Source: Ophioderma brevispina (lineage: Eukaryota > Echinodermata > Ophiuroidea > Amphilepidida > Ophiodermatidae). Taken from it: DNA of 64,000 bases. Location: positions 1 through 64,000 of the forward strand of contig JAMKCH010079069.1 in assembly GCA_023653785.1 (NCBI GenBank). The letters run 5' to 3'. Position numbers and translations under genes: made by a program. The first letter of the stretch is position 1. Each line of letters opens with the position of its first letter. The notes beneath the pieces were generated by a model, which made no database searches, was not told where the DNA came from, and worked only from the letters and a program-made list of their open reading frames with translations. Of the stretch, positions 36,601 to 43,437 are shown piece by piece.

Positions 36601-38605
36601 AGTAGAGTTCATTCACCAATGTATTTAGAAAATACACACCCTGGTTTTTGGGGATGATATATGATACCCAGTTCACACAAAGGCGTCAGCGTCATGTCAA
36701 TGCAATGTACAAGTACAACCCCCACTGAACTGTGTCCTGGTGGATAAGCATATTTTAACTCATAGTGTGAAGGCCAATTTCTGTTACATAAATCTGCGTT
36801 AATTGTTATACTCCATAGATTGGGGAAGGCTATATGAATATTCTAGGCAAGTTTTGGCATGTGATGGAGCTTATGGTTGCAGCACATGGTACTAGGGCGG
36901 ATGATGCGTTTGGGGTTTGATTGATGCATATTCGCCCGCCGGTTGATTTTAAAGCAAAGTTAATGTCGACATGATGGCGCCGTCGGGAAAGTCTTTTAGC
37001 GATATGTGACAGAAATAAGATGACGAAGACAGCCCTATCAAAAACATTATAAAAAATGTGATTTTGAATAGATAGTCATGATTATGTTGAAAATAACAGC
37101 CATTGAACAATTTTTACGAAGCTTAGAGAAGAAAGGGACAGTGTTGTGCATGCATTGTTAGAAACGCTACATCACCGTCAGTGTAATCCGGTTGTGTTAA
37201 CTGAGCAGTCTCATTGCAAACCTGCCAATGAGCAGCCATATCACATGGGGACTGACTGTGATTGAAACAAAAAGCATATTGCCCTGTATTAGTGGCGATA
37301 TGAATCTTAGTCAAGATTTGAAAGATTCTGTATTACATTAAAGCATTGAAATGCATGTTGAATTCTAAGGTCTCTAGGAAGTTCACAATCATAATTTCCA
37401 TGACTTTGTAACTATTGGTCAAATGGAATGTACACAGTTGGTTCAAGGACTACAGTGGATACCTCATTTTGTGTCTATCTGACAACACTTCGTACATCTG
37501 TGCACTGCAGTGTACAAAGGTTTAGTAGACATGGAAGGTGGTGGAACCTGTAATGTTTAGATGGTGATACTTATTTCTTAGCAATGGGTATTTGAGCAGA
37601 AAATGTAAGAGCTGCGAGGTGAGTTAGTGGTAAAATAAAAAAATTGGGGTCATTGCAAGGAATAGAGTTAGTCAGAAGATTGATGACAATGACAACCAGT
37701 TTTTTCCCCTTAAAGGGACATAATGGCATGAAAAAACAATTTGACATAATGAAAAGGACCCTTACTGAAATCACTTCCACGAGTTTGAAAACAATAAACA
37801 ATTTGGATGTTTACTTTGGATGTTTACATTGCTGTAAAAACAGGAAGAGTTCCGGGGGAAGGTGGCAGTTTGTGGCAATTTCTGGAACAAGGAATTTACC
37901 AGCATTTACCAAACTTGAAAAGCATGTTGTCATCAGCTCACAGACCATTGCTATTGTATATGTGCTAATCCCAGCAAATCCATCTTTCACTTGCCAGATC
38001 AATATCTTACTACAAGCCTAAAGTACATTGCCTGAATCCTGGTCTGAATGCTTTTGAATTGTGTCACAAAACATACTAGATACACTGTAAATTCTGTCAG
38101 GGATGTGAACACCTTGCTTTTCTGTTCCAGAAATTGCCACAAACTGACACCTCCCCCCTGGAACTCTTCCTGTTTTTACTGTTTTTACAGAATGTAAACA
38201 TCCAAATTGTTTTCAACTTGTGAAAGTGATTTCAGTAAGGGTCCTTTTCATTATGTCAAATCAAATTTTTTTTCATGCCATTATGTCCCTTTAAAGTATT
38301 AAGGGCATCAAAGAAGTATGATCTGTCTTGATTTAAGTTCATCGTACAACTTTTTGATTTTGTAAAATTTTGCCCTACCATTGTTGTTAGCGGTATTATT
38401 ATCATTATCATTTTATTATTAATAACATTATTATTATTATTATTGTTATTACAACAGTCTTAAAAATTAACTTTGCATGTCCATTTATTTTTGTGGCTTT
38501 TTTAACAGGTATGAAGATAACCCTGAAAAGGAAAAAGATAAAGACAATGACAAGGACAGTGAGAAGAAAGAAGGGGAGGAGAAAGACACAAAGAAGGACA
38601 AATAA
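12874..38605 (+). CDS. HM13: Signal peptide peptidase (HM13/SPP), multi-exon gene, N-terminus not found
   Basis: An intramembrane aspartyl protease of the ER that cleaves residual signal peptides after signal peptidase; presenilin family. Exon blocks: 12874-12972, 14896-14977, 21242-21330, 22072-22157, 22496-22678, 27592-27608 with 27796-27904, 29245-29440, 38509-38605. In order they encode the luminal/TM segment before ASxTLFGIYIVFQ, several TM helices, the YD motif, the GLGD motif, the QPAL motif, and a charged cytosolic tail ending KKDK. Exon phases chain correctly and block lengths match human SPP to within small indels. Lesions: one-base deletions near 14917, 22511, 27863 and 38510; insertions in 29245-29440; a missing-base donor after 22157; non-canonical sites around 14896-14977; a 187-bp pyrimidine-rich insert at 27609-27795. 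The first exon lies outside or was missed. I infer a functional gene seen through indel errors; a recent pseudogene is the alternative. Confidence 0.88.
13066..13203. repeat. Short MITE with GGACACAGTTCA-type ends (copy 1)
   Basis: Ends GGACACAGTTCACTG and CTACTGAACTGTGCC are inverted repeats. A reverse-complemented copy lies at about 36590-36742, sharing the GTATCATATCATACCCC and GTGTATTTTCTAAATACATTGGTGAATG interior blocks. About 140 bases, no coding capacity, located in an SPP intron. Confidence 0.7.
13516..13835. repeat. Dispersed repeat with two tandem sub-units (copy 1)
   Basis: Two units each carry CTGGAGTTCCGTAAGG, a GATGTA(A)CTTGGTGGAA block and TCGACCTGATTAGATTTTGG, preceded by CCGTCCGTCTGTCCG. 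Related sequence occurs at about 44860-45180 (TGTACAAGTTTTCTAGAGTTC, CTTGATTAGATTTTTGGG). No protein is evident. Intronic. Confidence 0.65.
14516..14770. repeat. 21-bp minisatellite, about 12 units
   Basis: Unit consensus is CAGGTTATCGTTTTGAATGGG, with variants (ATCGCG, ATCATT) and small indels. It lies in the SPP intron about 130 bases upstream of the 14896 exon. Noncoding as far as can be seen. Confidence 0.9.
14896..14977 (+). CDS. HM13: SPP exon: transmembrane segment YFFFLGVLALAH
   Basis: Starting at ATA (14896) it reads IFSKEYI; after a one-base slip near 14917 it continues LALTVYFFFLGVLALAHIL and ends with AG, the first two bases of a Ser codon completed by T at 21242. Human SPP has IFSQEYINLL...YFFVLGILALSHTIS here. 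The length (82 bases) is exactly one short of the human exon, supporting a single-base deletion. The splice sites do not read canonically: TTTCGA precedes the exon and AGAGCA follows. Probably real, with base errors at the boundaries. Confidence 0.8.
15270..16015. repeat. GGTCA-rich degenerate tandem repeat
   Basis: About 100-bp units recur with blocks such as GGTCAAAGG, ACTATAACTTGTTGTATGGTCA, GAAACCTGGTGGGTGTAGT and TTTAAAGGTCATTTCAA. Earlier units carry CCATCTTCACACCATAGATG / CCATCTTTGCCACCATAGATG. Strongly degenerate. The 162-codon frame overlapping 15011-15499 looks incidental. Confidence 0.55.
17535..17715. repeat. Short minisatellite, GGTAAAAAGGGTGCT units
   Basis: Irregular units of 15-32 bases built from TAAAAAGGGTGCT or TAAAAAGGGTGGGG and GGTACCAGAGGCT(C/G)CTGGT. 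Related AAAAGGGTGGGTT pieces occur upstream at 17245-17300. Intronic. Confidence 0.75.
17801..18333. mobile_element. MITE with AGCAATATT...GAGCGCCCCCAATTTT ends (copy 1)
   Basis: The left end is GCAATATTAGCACC, TTTTTTGAAGAGC, CCCCCAATTTTCAAA. The right end reads, in reverse complement, AGCAATATTGCAAA, TTTTTTTTGAGAGCG, CCCCCAATTTTTCAAA. TTAA precedes the left end (17797-17800). A homologous copy lies at 48861-49443 and shares the interior blocks AATAGTGCCAC, CTATTAAAACA, TTTCACATTGGAA, TCCAGCAGCCGTT and ATCGGGGATCC. No transposase frame. A TTAA target suggests piggyBac-type mobilisation. Confidence 0.75.
19128..20056. repeat. Degenerate minisatellite, GTTGCATCTGGGCCGTC units
   Basis: Units of roughly 45-65 bases combine GGCGCGATGTTTTTCGTTG, CATCTGGGCCGTC and TTCCGGTAAAT. 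At least eight occurrences of the (C/T)TGGGCCGT core or close variants lie between about 19168 and 20050. The middle (about 19480-19730) lacks clear units and holds a (TTTA)n run. Open frames with repeated CIWAV or HLGR strings are by-products of the repeat. Confidence 0.75.
20368..20571. mobile_element. DR1-type MITE, 3'-truncated copy
   Basis: Starts TTTGTGTCGGCCGCCTTAA, then GGCAGGACGAAACATAGGG, CACTTTGTCCCACTGTTG, repeated GTTGATGTCTGTTG and AAAGTTAACATTT, as in the fuller copies at 30718, 32585 and 48842. It stops before the GGTCA-rich interior. The intact GCCTTAAGGC shows the site into which another MITE inserted in the 48842 copy. Confidence 0.7.
21242..21330 (+). CDS. HM13: SPP exon: SPIVRKLVPAAMPNESYHVIF loop
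   Basis: Begins with T, completing the Ser codon from 14976-14977, then reads PIVRKLVPAAMPNESYHVIF and TRGLQERKE, ending with G of a split Glu codon. Human SPP has SPFMNKFFPASFPNRQYQLLF at this place. Acceptor TTTTTCAG/ (ends 21241) and donor /GTATGT (21331) are canonical, and no indel is seen. Confidence 0.92.
21390..21482. repeat. (CA)n microsatellite, impure
   Basis: ACACACACAC runs interrupted by GCATACACCCCCAC, ATGCACAC and TTACACATACATG. It begins about 60 bases after the 21242-21330 exon donor. Confidence 0.9.
22072..22157 (+). CDS. HM13: SPP exon: NYEFDNKDLVCLALSALVGV
   Basis: With the split G from 21330 it reads ELMNYEFDNKDLVCL, ALSALVGVWYLWKK, matching the human INYEFDTKDLVCLGLSSIVGV block (tetraspan TM region). 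Acceptor TTTGTTTCAG/ ends at 22071. After AAAAAG (22152-22157) the sequence is GATTAT instead of a GT donor. One missing T (GTATTAT) would restore both the donor and phase 0 into the next exon, so a base deletion is likely. Confidence 0.9.
22496..22678 (+). CDS. HM13: SPP exon: catalytic YD motif, FIYDIFWVFG
   Basis: Opens HWVAN after acceptor TTCCAG/ (ends 22495), loses one base near 22511 (AATATG where AATAATG fits), then reads FGLAFALNGVEFLQL, TVMTGCILLGGLFIYDIFWV, FGTNVMVTVAKSFEAPIK. The first catalytic aspartate is codon 22609-22611, in the YD motif of presenilin-type proteases. It ends with T of a Leu codon at donor /GTAAGT (22679). Highly conserved with human SPP. Confidence 0.93.
23480..24067 (+). 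pseudogene. LINE AP-endonuclease domain
   Basis: Peptides in sequence: VGSWNMGKGVEISEELRKRR, VDVCCVQEVRWRG (about 23495-23590), then VMVKEELCEKVVEVRR, CVGDFNGHVGKRIEGFE (about 23880-23935) and GERNLEGRMLLEFFDEK. The NMG, QEVRW and GDFNGHVG blocks are the DNase I-like endonuclease motifs (Asn, Glu and Asp/Asn catalytic positions). Frame breaks occur near 23600, 23660 and 24045. Confidence 0.8.
24098..25003 (+). pseudogene. LINE linker and reverse transcriptase N-terminal part
   Basis: A 301-codon open frame, the longest in the window. It covers the end of the endonuclease (FVLVGKGKRKFLKNVKVIPG with the GELQHRLVVVD block), a basic coiled-coil-like linker (KKRAKKVVVKAMKKEAE), and the reverse transcriptase fingers (EVVKAIREMKKGKAAGPSEV, GGMPEEWAVSVVVPIFKG). 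GKAAGPSEV corresponds to the usual GKAxGxDxI/V. It ends at a premature TAA where the family continues KGD, consistent with a small indel at about 25000. Confidence 0.85.
25004..26466 (+). pseudogene. LINE reverse transcriptase palm and C-terminus, multiply frameshifted
   Basis: Blocks in different frames: LLEHAMKLW (about 25055), PGKGTIYAVLILKRLQE (about 25143-25193), a DLGKAFDHG-like string needing one added base (about 25232-25260), VNVGVHQG (about 25390-25413), and CVYADGLVF (about 25488-25514). The catalytic YADD reads YADG (25494-25505), which alone would inactivate the enzyme if the base is correct. The end reads VVWYGHVLRRIMSNALRRAL and, after slips, GLRVEDAWNRGEV, as in the 1-243 remnant. 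Confidence 0.8.
27592..27904 (+). CDS. HM13: SPP exon: LVFPQD ... GLGD catalytic motif, with internal insert
   Basis: After acceptor TTTTTACAG/, the split codon T+TG begins LVFPQD (27592-27608). A 187-bp pyrimidine-rich stretch follows, then LIEKGLE (from 27796), a short indel-disturbed stretch (AGATAGAT), NFALLGLGDVVI (to 27862), one missing base near 27863, and GIFIALLLRFDVL with the final G of a split codon at donor /GTTAAG. The second catalytic aspartate is codon 27851-27853 in GLGD. Human SPP reads LVFPQDLLEKGLEANNFAML uninterrupted, so the insert is abnormal: an extra intron with poor donor, an insertion, or an assembly fault. Confidence 0.87.
27609..27795. other. 187-bp pyrimidine-rich insert inside the GLGD exon
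   Basis: Almost all C and T (CTCCCCTTCTCTCCCCTC, TTTCTCTCTCCCCCACCC and similar). No GT follows GAC at 27606-27608. A CCCTAG at about 27770-27775 could act as an acceptor, but it leaves about 20 unmatched bases before LIEKG. No similarity to the repeats of this window was noticed. Confidence 0.6.
28795..28975. repeat. Dispersed repeat, copy 1 (inverted relative to 42905-43105)
   Basis: Shares in reverse orientation the blocks TGCCATGTAT, GACTTTTATCTTTCCTG, GAAATGGTTCT, CCATTTCAGGACCACTGACCA, TGACAAATG and TTGCATTCACAT with 42905-43105. About 180-200 bases, no coding content, intronic. Confidence 0.6.
29245..29440 (+). CDS. HM13: SPP exon: TM helices with QPAL motif
   Basis: Completes a Gly codon from 27904 (G+GC), then reads MQKNRSYILYSSFTA; after a one-base insertion (about 29292), YILGLLATIGV; after another (about 29329), MHIFKHAQPALLYLVP; after two extra bases (about 29377), ACIGAAIVVALVRGEIKALP then F plus the A of a split Ser codon. 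QPAL, the conserved presenilin/SPP motif near the active site, is intact in its local frame. The observed length, 196, is four more than the 192 predicted from the protein, matching +1, +1, +2. Acceptor CCATGCAG/ and donor /GTAAGT are canonical. Confidence 0.9.
30718..31262. mobile_element. DR1-type MITE copy
   Basis: Begins TTTGTGTCGCCTGCCTG and ends AAACCGCGACGCCAGCGACAC with TGCGGT; the ends are inverted repeats (GTGTCGCCTG). The interior has CACTTTGTCCCCTGTG, TTTGCTTGTAAT, GGGATCCTGCATTTG and a run of GGTCA half-sites including an exact AGGTCAAAGGTCA at 31056-31068. Same family as 32585-33220, 48842-49863 and 53190-53582. Confidence 0.75.
32040..32455. repeat. GGTCA-rich repeat block
   Basis: Includes GACCTATATGGCCTTTGACCCC, and a unit with GATATGAATTTGGTGTGGTGG, TAGAGCTCGG, TTTCGAGGGGTCTTTTGGGGTC, AAAGGTCATTCGGGGTCA. 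The second part matches the 125-bp tandem units at 34088-34560; the first part resembles 34800-34990. Confidence 0.55.
32585..33220. mobile_element. DR1-type MITE copy, longest interior
   Basis: Starts TTTGTGTCGGCCGCCTTGAG and ends ACCGCGACGGCAAGGCGACAG, in inverted relation. The interior holds at least ten GGTCA half-sites in tandem, with exact AGGTCAAAGGTCA at 32836-32848 and 33150-33162. An expanded series of AAAGGTCACATAC repeats is seen at 32778-32850. Confidence 0.78.
33445..33885. repeat. Direct duplication, about 215-bp period
   Basis: Two units share ACGGCGGAGCC(C/A)TGTCA, TTTTTTTCGGG, TATTTAA(G)AG, TCTCATAGG/TCTCATGAGG, GTAG(C/G)TGGCTCCGTTTTCAAG and GACTTT(A/T)ACTT. No protein recognised. 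Confidence 0.6.
34088..34560. repeat. About 125-bp tandem repeat, 3-4 units
   Basis: Units repeat CCAGGGTCGTTATCGGGTAA, GGCCGTGCTTTGA, TGGATATGAGTTTGGTATGG, TAGAGTTTCGCCGT, GTGGTCACGTTTTCGAGGG and TCATTTTGGGGTCAAAGGTC. Degenerate, with many small indels. Confidence 0.75.
36590..36742. repeat. Short MITE with GGCACAGTTCA ends (copy 2, inverted)
   Basis: Reverse complement of the 13066-13203 element: starts TTGGCACAGTTCAGTAG, ends CACTGAACTGTGTCCTGG, with GTATTTAGAAAATACAC inside. Noncoding. Confidence 0.7.
37710..38294. mobile_element. Long foldback MITE between TTAA duplications
   Basis: TTAA at 37710-37713 and 38291-38294 flank a 577-bp element starting AGGGACATAATGGCATG and ending CATGCCATTATGTCCCT. 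The arms are about 180-190 bases each (shared blocks include GACATAATGAAAAGGACCCT, TACTGAAATCACTT, AACAATTTGGATGTTTAC, AAAAACAGGAAGAGTTCC, GGCAGTTTGTGGCAATTTCT) around a loop of about 230 bases. No transposase. The TTAA boundary suggests piggyBac-type transposition. Lies just upstream of the last SPP exon. Confidence 0.85.
38398..38452. repeat. (TTA)n-rich microsatellite
   Basis: ATTATTATCATTATCATTTT followed by ATTATTATTATTATTG. Located about 55 bases before the final SPP exon. Confidence 0.85.
38509..38605 (+). CDS. HM13: SPP last exon: charged tail ending KKDK, stop TAA
   Basis: From TAT at 38510: YEDNPEKEKDKDNDKDSEKK, EGEEKDTKKDK, then TAA at 38603-38605. Human SPP ends in a comparable acidic/basic tail with KKEK. 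Lysines at -3 and -4 fit a KKxx ER-retrieval signal, consistent with an ER membrane enzyme whose C-terminus faces the cytosol. Acceptor TTTTTTTAACAG/ ends at 38508. With the split A from 29440 the Ser codon is one base short (A+G), suggesting a missing T just before TATGAAG. Confidence 0.9.
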
Positions 38606-39450
38606 AAAACAGTACAAATGGCAGATCTTAAAGCAAATAACCCTGCTTGGTCTAACACAAAAACATGTGTTGAATGTGAGAGGGTAAACTTAACAAGGTA
38701 CCCGCCCACATCAACATTTGAAAAGTAGAAGGATCCCCCCTCCCCCCCCCAGGTTCCCTGGTTTTATGGTAGAAGCGTGTAGAGGGGGAACAAAATGGTT
38801 TAAATCTCTCTTCAGTAAAGATCTGATACAATCAAGTACATTCCAACATACATACACCAGAAAAAAAAAACAACTGCAAATTATGTTCTGTGAGAGGTGT
38901 GGGAAATGCAGGGATGCCAAAGATCTAGGTGGTTTGGTGTTTGTTATTAGTGTATTTATAACAATTAATCGCATCACACATGCCCATAGTGTAAGTTTGG
39001 TTTGTAAGTTGGCTGTTTCACACAGTGATATAAAAAATGATAAAGAGTACGTTGAGTATCAAAATTGCCCGTCAAAGTTCATATAAACATCGGATTTCTG
39101 CGCATCCTTCTTCAGCACAGGCAAGAGTCCCAGGGCTTTTCTTCGCCAGTATTTCTTTGATGTTTGACGCACAGTGCTTAATGTCGCTTCACTCTCATTT
39201 GGTGCTGAAATACTAAAAAATAATAGAGGACTTTTATTTAAAGGGTATAAACTTTAATGTTGAGGTTGGATGACAGTGGTTATAGTTGTATGAAAATCAG
39301 AATTTTGACACGGTTGCCAATACCGTGACTCTACGGCCCAATGTGGCTACTTTTAAAAATGAAAGGGATTTTATTGAATATAAATTATCGGAACATATAT
39401 AATGAAATATCCCTAAATAAGACGTACCAGAAGGGTTTCATGGTCATGGA
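38606..39450 (+). other. 3' flank of SPP, probable 3' UTR
   Basis: AATAAA occurs immediately at the stop (38601-38606) and again at about 40358, so the true polyadenylation site cannot be fixed. A 122-codon frame (38718-39086) has no recognisable domain. Nothing else identified. Confidence 0.4.
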
Positions 39451-39730
39451 GTATTCCTTGCGAAAAAAATCCAGATTATTCTGATATATATTTGTTGTTC
39501 ACGAATGTACTGCAATCATGGATGCTGCCATCTTTATTCCGTGCTATATTTACAACGCGCAATCAATACCGAAACATAAGCCAGCGTGATATATTTTCGC
39601 TGCTTCTGTTTCGGTATTATATGCGTGTGCATTGAAAATATAGCACAGGGAATAAAAGATGGGCAACATCCAGGATGTGCAGTACAGTCGTGAATTTGTC
39701 GGAATAATCTGGAGTTTTGCGCAGGAAAAC
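39451..39730. repeat. Foldback element, arms about 120 bases
   Basis: GTATTCCTTGCG, CCAGATTATTC, CACGAATGTACTGCA, GGATG(C)TGCC, TTTATTCC, TGCTATATTT and ATACCGAAACA on the left are mirrored by TGTTTCGGTAT, AAATATAGCACA, GGGAATAAAAG, CATCCAGGATG, TGCAGTACA, GTCGTGAATT, GAATAATCTGG and GCGCAGGAAAAC on the right. Centre near 39590. Noncoding MITE-like. Confidence 0.75.
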
Positions 39731-40750
39731 TAGGTTACAACTAGTTACAATCTATAATTATAATATAGTTGGTTTTGCATCTCCAAGCCTCTATTTTTAT
39801 GTAAATGCCTATTGAGAACCATCTCACAAGCAACAATACCATCAATGCCCAACTATAGGGTAATTTGAAAGCTCAATTAAAATTGTAATTAAAAAGTGCC
39901 CATTTTGTGATGCTAGCACCTTCATTTTTGTGTAGGCCGGTCTCAGTGTAAAAAAATAATTTTTAAGTTTCACTTGATTAGGGGGTGAATTTGAGTGTAT
40001 TGTGAGCCAAATGGTTGTAGCATGGTGCCAATAGGCCACCATGTTGTCATTCGTGTGTTTTATATACAGAAAAATACAAATTGACAAAATTCTTCCAGAG
40101 GATATCAAATCGCACCTTACACTCCATACTTCTAGGCTTACTGTTTAAGTTGATATAAAAATCTCTCAATGTGATTAGAGAAGTTGGGGGGGGGGGGGGG
40201 TGAGACTATGGGCATCACAAGAGCCCCTTTTAAAAAAACAATACTTTTGCACTTTAGCCTTATGTTTACCCACTTGGGAGTTTTTGTTCTTTGCCAGTAG
40301 CAGCTAATTCCTAGAACCCATTTCATTGTATTTTTTTTTATTTAAATGTTTGACAATAAAGAATGCTGATCGCAGTGACCAATTAACATCAATCTATATT
40401 GCTACATGTTGTGTGCTGTGAATCTTATTTTAAAGTTAGGCCTTAAAGGCACTATCAGGGATTGGCTAAATCAGAAAAACAAAAAAAAAGTAATGATGTC
40501 TGTAACAAAAATAGGTAACTTTTGTCTAAATTTTCTCAGTAAAAAAGCCCAAATGAAGTAAAAATGGCTCCAAAATCAAAATGTGTGCGGTATGCTGGAA
40601 ACAAACTTTCTGTGGGCCTAAGGACAAAATCGGTTATTTTAGTCATTACTGCCCATACGGACACATACTACAGCATGTGATTGAATGTAGATTCATATCT
40701 TTCCTTTTCTGTCAGTTCTTCAGTTGGAAAAGATAGAACATTCATGTGAC

Positions 40751-41737
40751 CGTACAGTTGAGTATATACACAATTTTTTTGCTGAAAATGATAGATTAGG
40801 GTGTGTAGAATAAGAATCTGCCGCGTGCCACCTGGGCATCCTTGGGTGTTTTGAGAAATCCAAGATGCCGTCGCCATAAATGATAATCATCTATTCAACC
40901 CTATTATCAAACTATGGAGTTACTAGATATACTATAGGATCCAATGAACAAGTGCATGGCACTTGTAACATTAAGTCATACTTCAAATTCAAAATGGAAG
41001 CCAAATCCAATAATTTTAAAATATGCCCTGCAACAGCAAATACCTGAGATAAAAAATAGACATGAAGTACTTAGGTTATGTTGTTATTCTGATACTTTTA
41101 TGTATTTCTGATACTTTTAAAATGGTAACATGACGTCAATCAATATCGCAGCCAAAAACATGAACATCTTAAAAAAGTACTTGACACAAATTTATAAGTA
41201 TTACAGCCTTCAAATCCAAATCAACGTGTCAATGACAATAGAAATGTACCTATGATCCTAACCAATGTACAACATTTCAATTTGTTTTAAATGCGCCAAA
41301 ATCGAAATCAAACTAATATGGTGCAAAGTTGTCAAAATACCATAGGAATTACATTTTTTCACATATATTGCACTCAATTTATAATTTATCACATTTTTAT
41401 TTATTGGGATTACCTGGTATCACTTGGTTATGATCATAGGTACATTTCTAATTGTTTCATTGACACAATAATTTATACTTGAAGGTAATATTAGACATTT
41501 TTGTCAAGTATTTTTTGAAGATATTCTCATTTTTGGCTGCCATATTGATTGATGTTATTTTTACAAAAATGTATCAAAACATACCATTTATTGTGTCTAA
41601 CACATAATCTAAGTACTAGATTTTTCAAAGCGCGCCCCAAGGATGCTAAGGTGGCACCCGGCAGATGCTTATTCTAAACAAACCCCAATAATATATCATT
41701 TTCAGCAAAAAAATTGTGTATATACTCAACTTTACAG
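40751..41737. repeat. Large imperfect foldback, about 1 kb
   Basis: Outer arms: CGTACAGTTGAGTATATACA and CAGATT/ATAAGAATCTGCC, CATCCTTGGGTG on the left versus CAAGGATGCTAAGGTGGCAC, CGGCAGATGCTTATTCTA and TTGTGTATATACTCAAC on the right. Inner arms: GACGTCAATCAATAT, AGCCAAAAACATGA, AAAAAAGTACTTGACA (41130-41190) versus TGTCAAGTATTTTTTGAAGA, TTTTTGGCTGCCATATTGAT (41500-41555), and TACCTATGATC/GATCATAGGTA. Arm lengths are unequal. Bases 40441-40680 resemble 44118-44330 (CACTATCAG, ACGGACACAT) and may be part of the same family. Confidence 0.65.
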
Positions 41738-42470
41738 TCAGGCCATAACTTGGACCATATCTCTCCGACTAAGATAACTTATGAGAATTGTACAGAGTTA
41801 TTCTTCACTTGAAAGTTATTTCTGAAAATTTCAAATGTTTCGATTCTTTCGGGGAGATCACTGATAGTGTCTCTAATGTAAAAGAGTTTAAAACATGTAT
41901 TCAAACTAATTTACATATGAAACCTTTCAGTAGAATTATCAGGACTACTTGTTTTCGTTATTTTAAAGACATTTCATAAAGTAAGCAATCATTGTGGTCA
42001 AACTGTACTCCTGTTAAATTGTGGGTTTCAAACAGACATGGAAAATAATTAAAGTTATATTTCATTTGTTTCTCCTATTTTTAAATGAAAGGTTTTTTAA
42101 ATGATATTGAAATATGACTAAGTTGTCATGTAGTCCTAACTTCTGTTTAGATTTTGTGGTTCAATTGGAAGAATTTGAATGTTTTCTGTTAAAGTCAAGC
42201 TATTGGCTTGTAAGTGCTATTTGGGGAATTGGTTAATATTTATGGAATCATCCTTGTTAAGATTTAATAATTGTTTAATGTTGGGTATTGGATAGCATGG
42301 GTATCATTGGTATTTCTCCTGCTTTCAGTAAGGAATTTGTGAGATACTTGTCCCCGCAAAATGAGTGCAGGAATGCAACTACTAGTATAAAATGCCTTCC
42401 ATATGCATGTGTGTTTGCCTGGCTGTATGTGTGGTCATCATCTTAAACCTAGGTTATAATTGGTCACTTT

Positions 42471-42786
42471 GATTAGATGTCAATGGCTGAATATTTTTAG
42501 CTTGTTAGTACATTGGCAAAAAATCAATGCACGCACACTCAGTTTGACCATGAATAATGGCACAAGCCCCACAGGTGTGTGCCATTGTGAGTCTGGTCAA
42601 ACTGATGCAAGTCTATTGATAAGAGGTTAATGGCTGGATATTTTTAGCTTCGAGTGCTTTGGCAAAAAATAATGGCACAAACCCTGCAGGGGCGCATGCC
42701 ATTATAAATCTAGTCAAACTAATTCAAGTGCATTGATATTTGCCAATGCACAAGAAACTAAAAATATCCAGATATTAATCTAATTC
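42471..42786. repeat. TIR element with internal duplication
   Basis: The left end GATTAGATGTCAATGGCTGA, ATATTTTTAGC, ATTGGCAAA is mirrored by TTTGCCAATGCACAAGAA, CTAAAAATATCCAGAT, ATTAATCTAATTC at the right. The middle repeats AATGGCTG(A/G)ATATTTTTAGC, TTTGGCAAAAAA(T)AATG and GCACAA(G/A)CCC(C/T)GCAGG a second time (42628-42700). No coding content. Confidence 0.7.
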
Positions 42787-42904
42787 ATAAACATTATTAC
42801 AGCAGGCATTTTTGTGAAAAAAATATCAATACGTCATGAAATGCACTGATTTCAGTGGGACTTGACAAAGTGACCCTTGAGCTTCCTAACACAACCGGCT
42901 TCTT

Positions 42905-43105
42905 TAATAAATTGTCATGTGAATGCAAGCAGGTCATAAGTGCAATAGTTGACATTTGTCAGAAATTACCATCAAACATTATTATGCCAAGTCTTTGGTC
43001 AGTGGTTTTGAAATAGTTCTTCAGGCAACTGTGTTGCCAGAAGAACCATTTCAGGAAAGATAAAAAGTCATCCAAATACATGGAAGCACACATGGCAGCT
43101 ATTGC
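42905..43105. repeat. Dispersed repeat, copy 2 (inverted relative to 28795-28975)
   Basis: Reverse-complement match to the intronic copy through ATGTGAATGCAA, CATTTGTCA, TGGTCAGTGGTTTTGAAA, AGAACCATTTCAGGAAAGAT and AAAAAGTCATCCAAATACAT. Noncoding. Confidence 0.6.
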
Positions 43106-43183
43106 ACTTAACCATCTTCTTGCTCTCACATGATGAAATGTAATTGACATTCGGCGGGAACATATTACACACCGTTTGATTCT

Positions 43184-43332
43184 GGTAGATGTTTCATATA
43201 GAAGTCCCATTGATGCAAATGAGGTAATACAATTGATTCCGTCGTGCTGTATGACGTTGTGCAGTAGTGCTTGACGGAATTAATGGCAATACCTCATTTG
43301 CATGAATGGGACTCCTATATGAAACGTCTACC
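43184..43332. repeat. Foldback, arms about 60 bases
   Basis: GGTAGATGTTTCATATAGAA, GTCCCATTGATGCAAATGAG, GTAAT and AATTGATTCCGTC are mirrored by GACGGAATTAATGGCAATAC, CTCATTTGCATGAATGGGAC and TCCTATATGAAACGTCTACC. The short loop contains TGACGTTGTGCAG. Confidence 0.8.
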
Positions 43333-43437
43333 ATAATTCTAAGTTTTGCTTGTTTCCTCTTTTGTTGGTACACTTAAGTAAAGTACCTAAAATAAATAAT
43401 ATTTTCAGAATGAAATGCTGAAGAAGCATTAAACTAT

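Larger units (their letters stand above)
29441..38508 (+). other. HM13: Last SPP intron, about 9 kb, repeat-rich
   Basis: Contains an A/T homopolymer at about 29586-29612, an A-run at 30588-30617, two DR1-type MITEs (30718-31262 and 32585-33220), tandem GGTCA-rich repeats (32040-34990), a MITE at 36590-36742, a long foldback at 37714-38290 and a TTA-rich microsatellite at 38398-38452. Bases 29640-30715, 31270-32030 and 35000-36585 show nothing recognisable. Confidence 0.7.
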
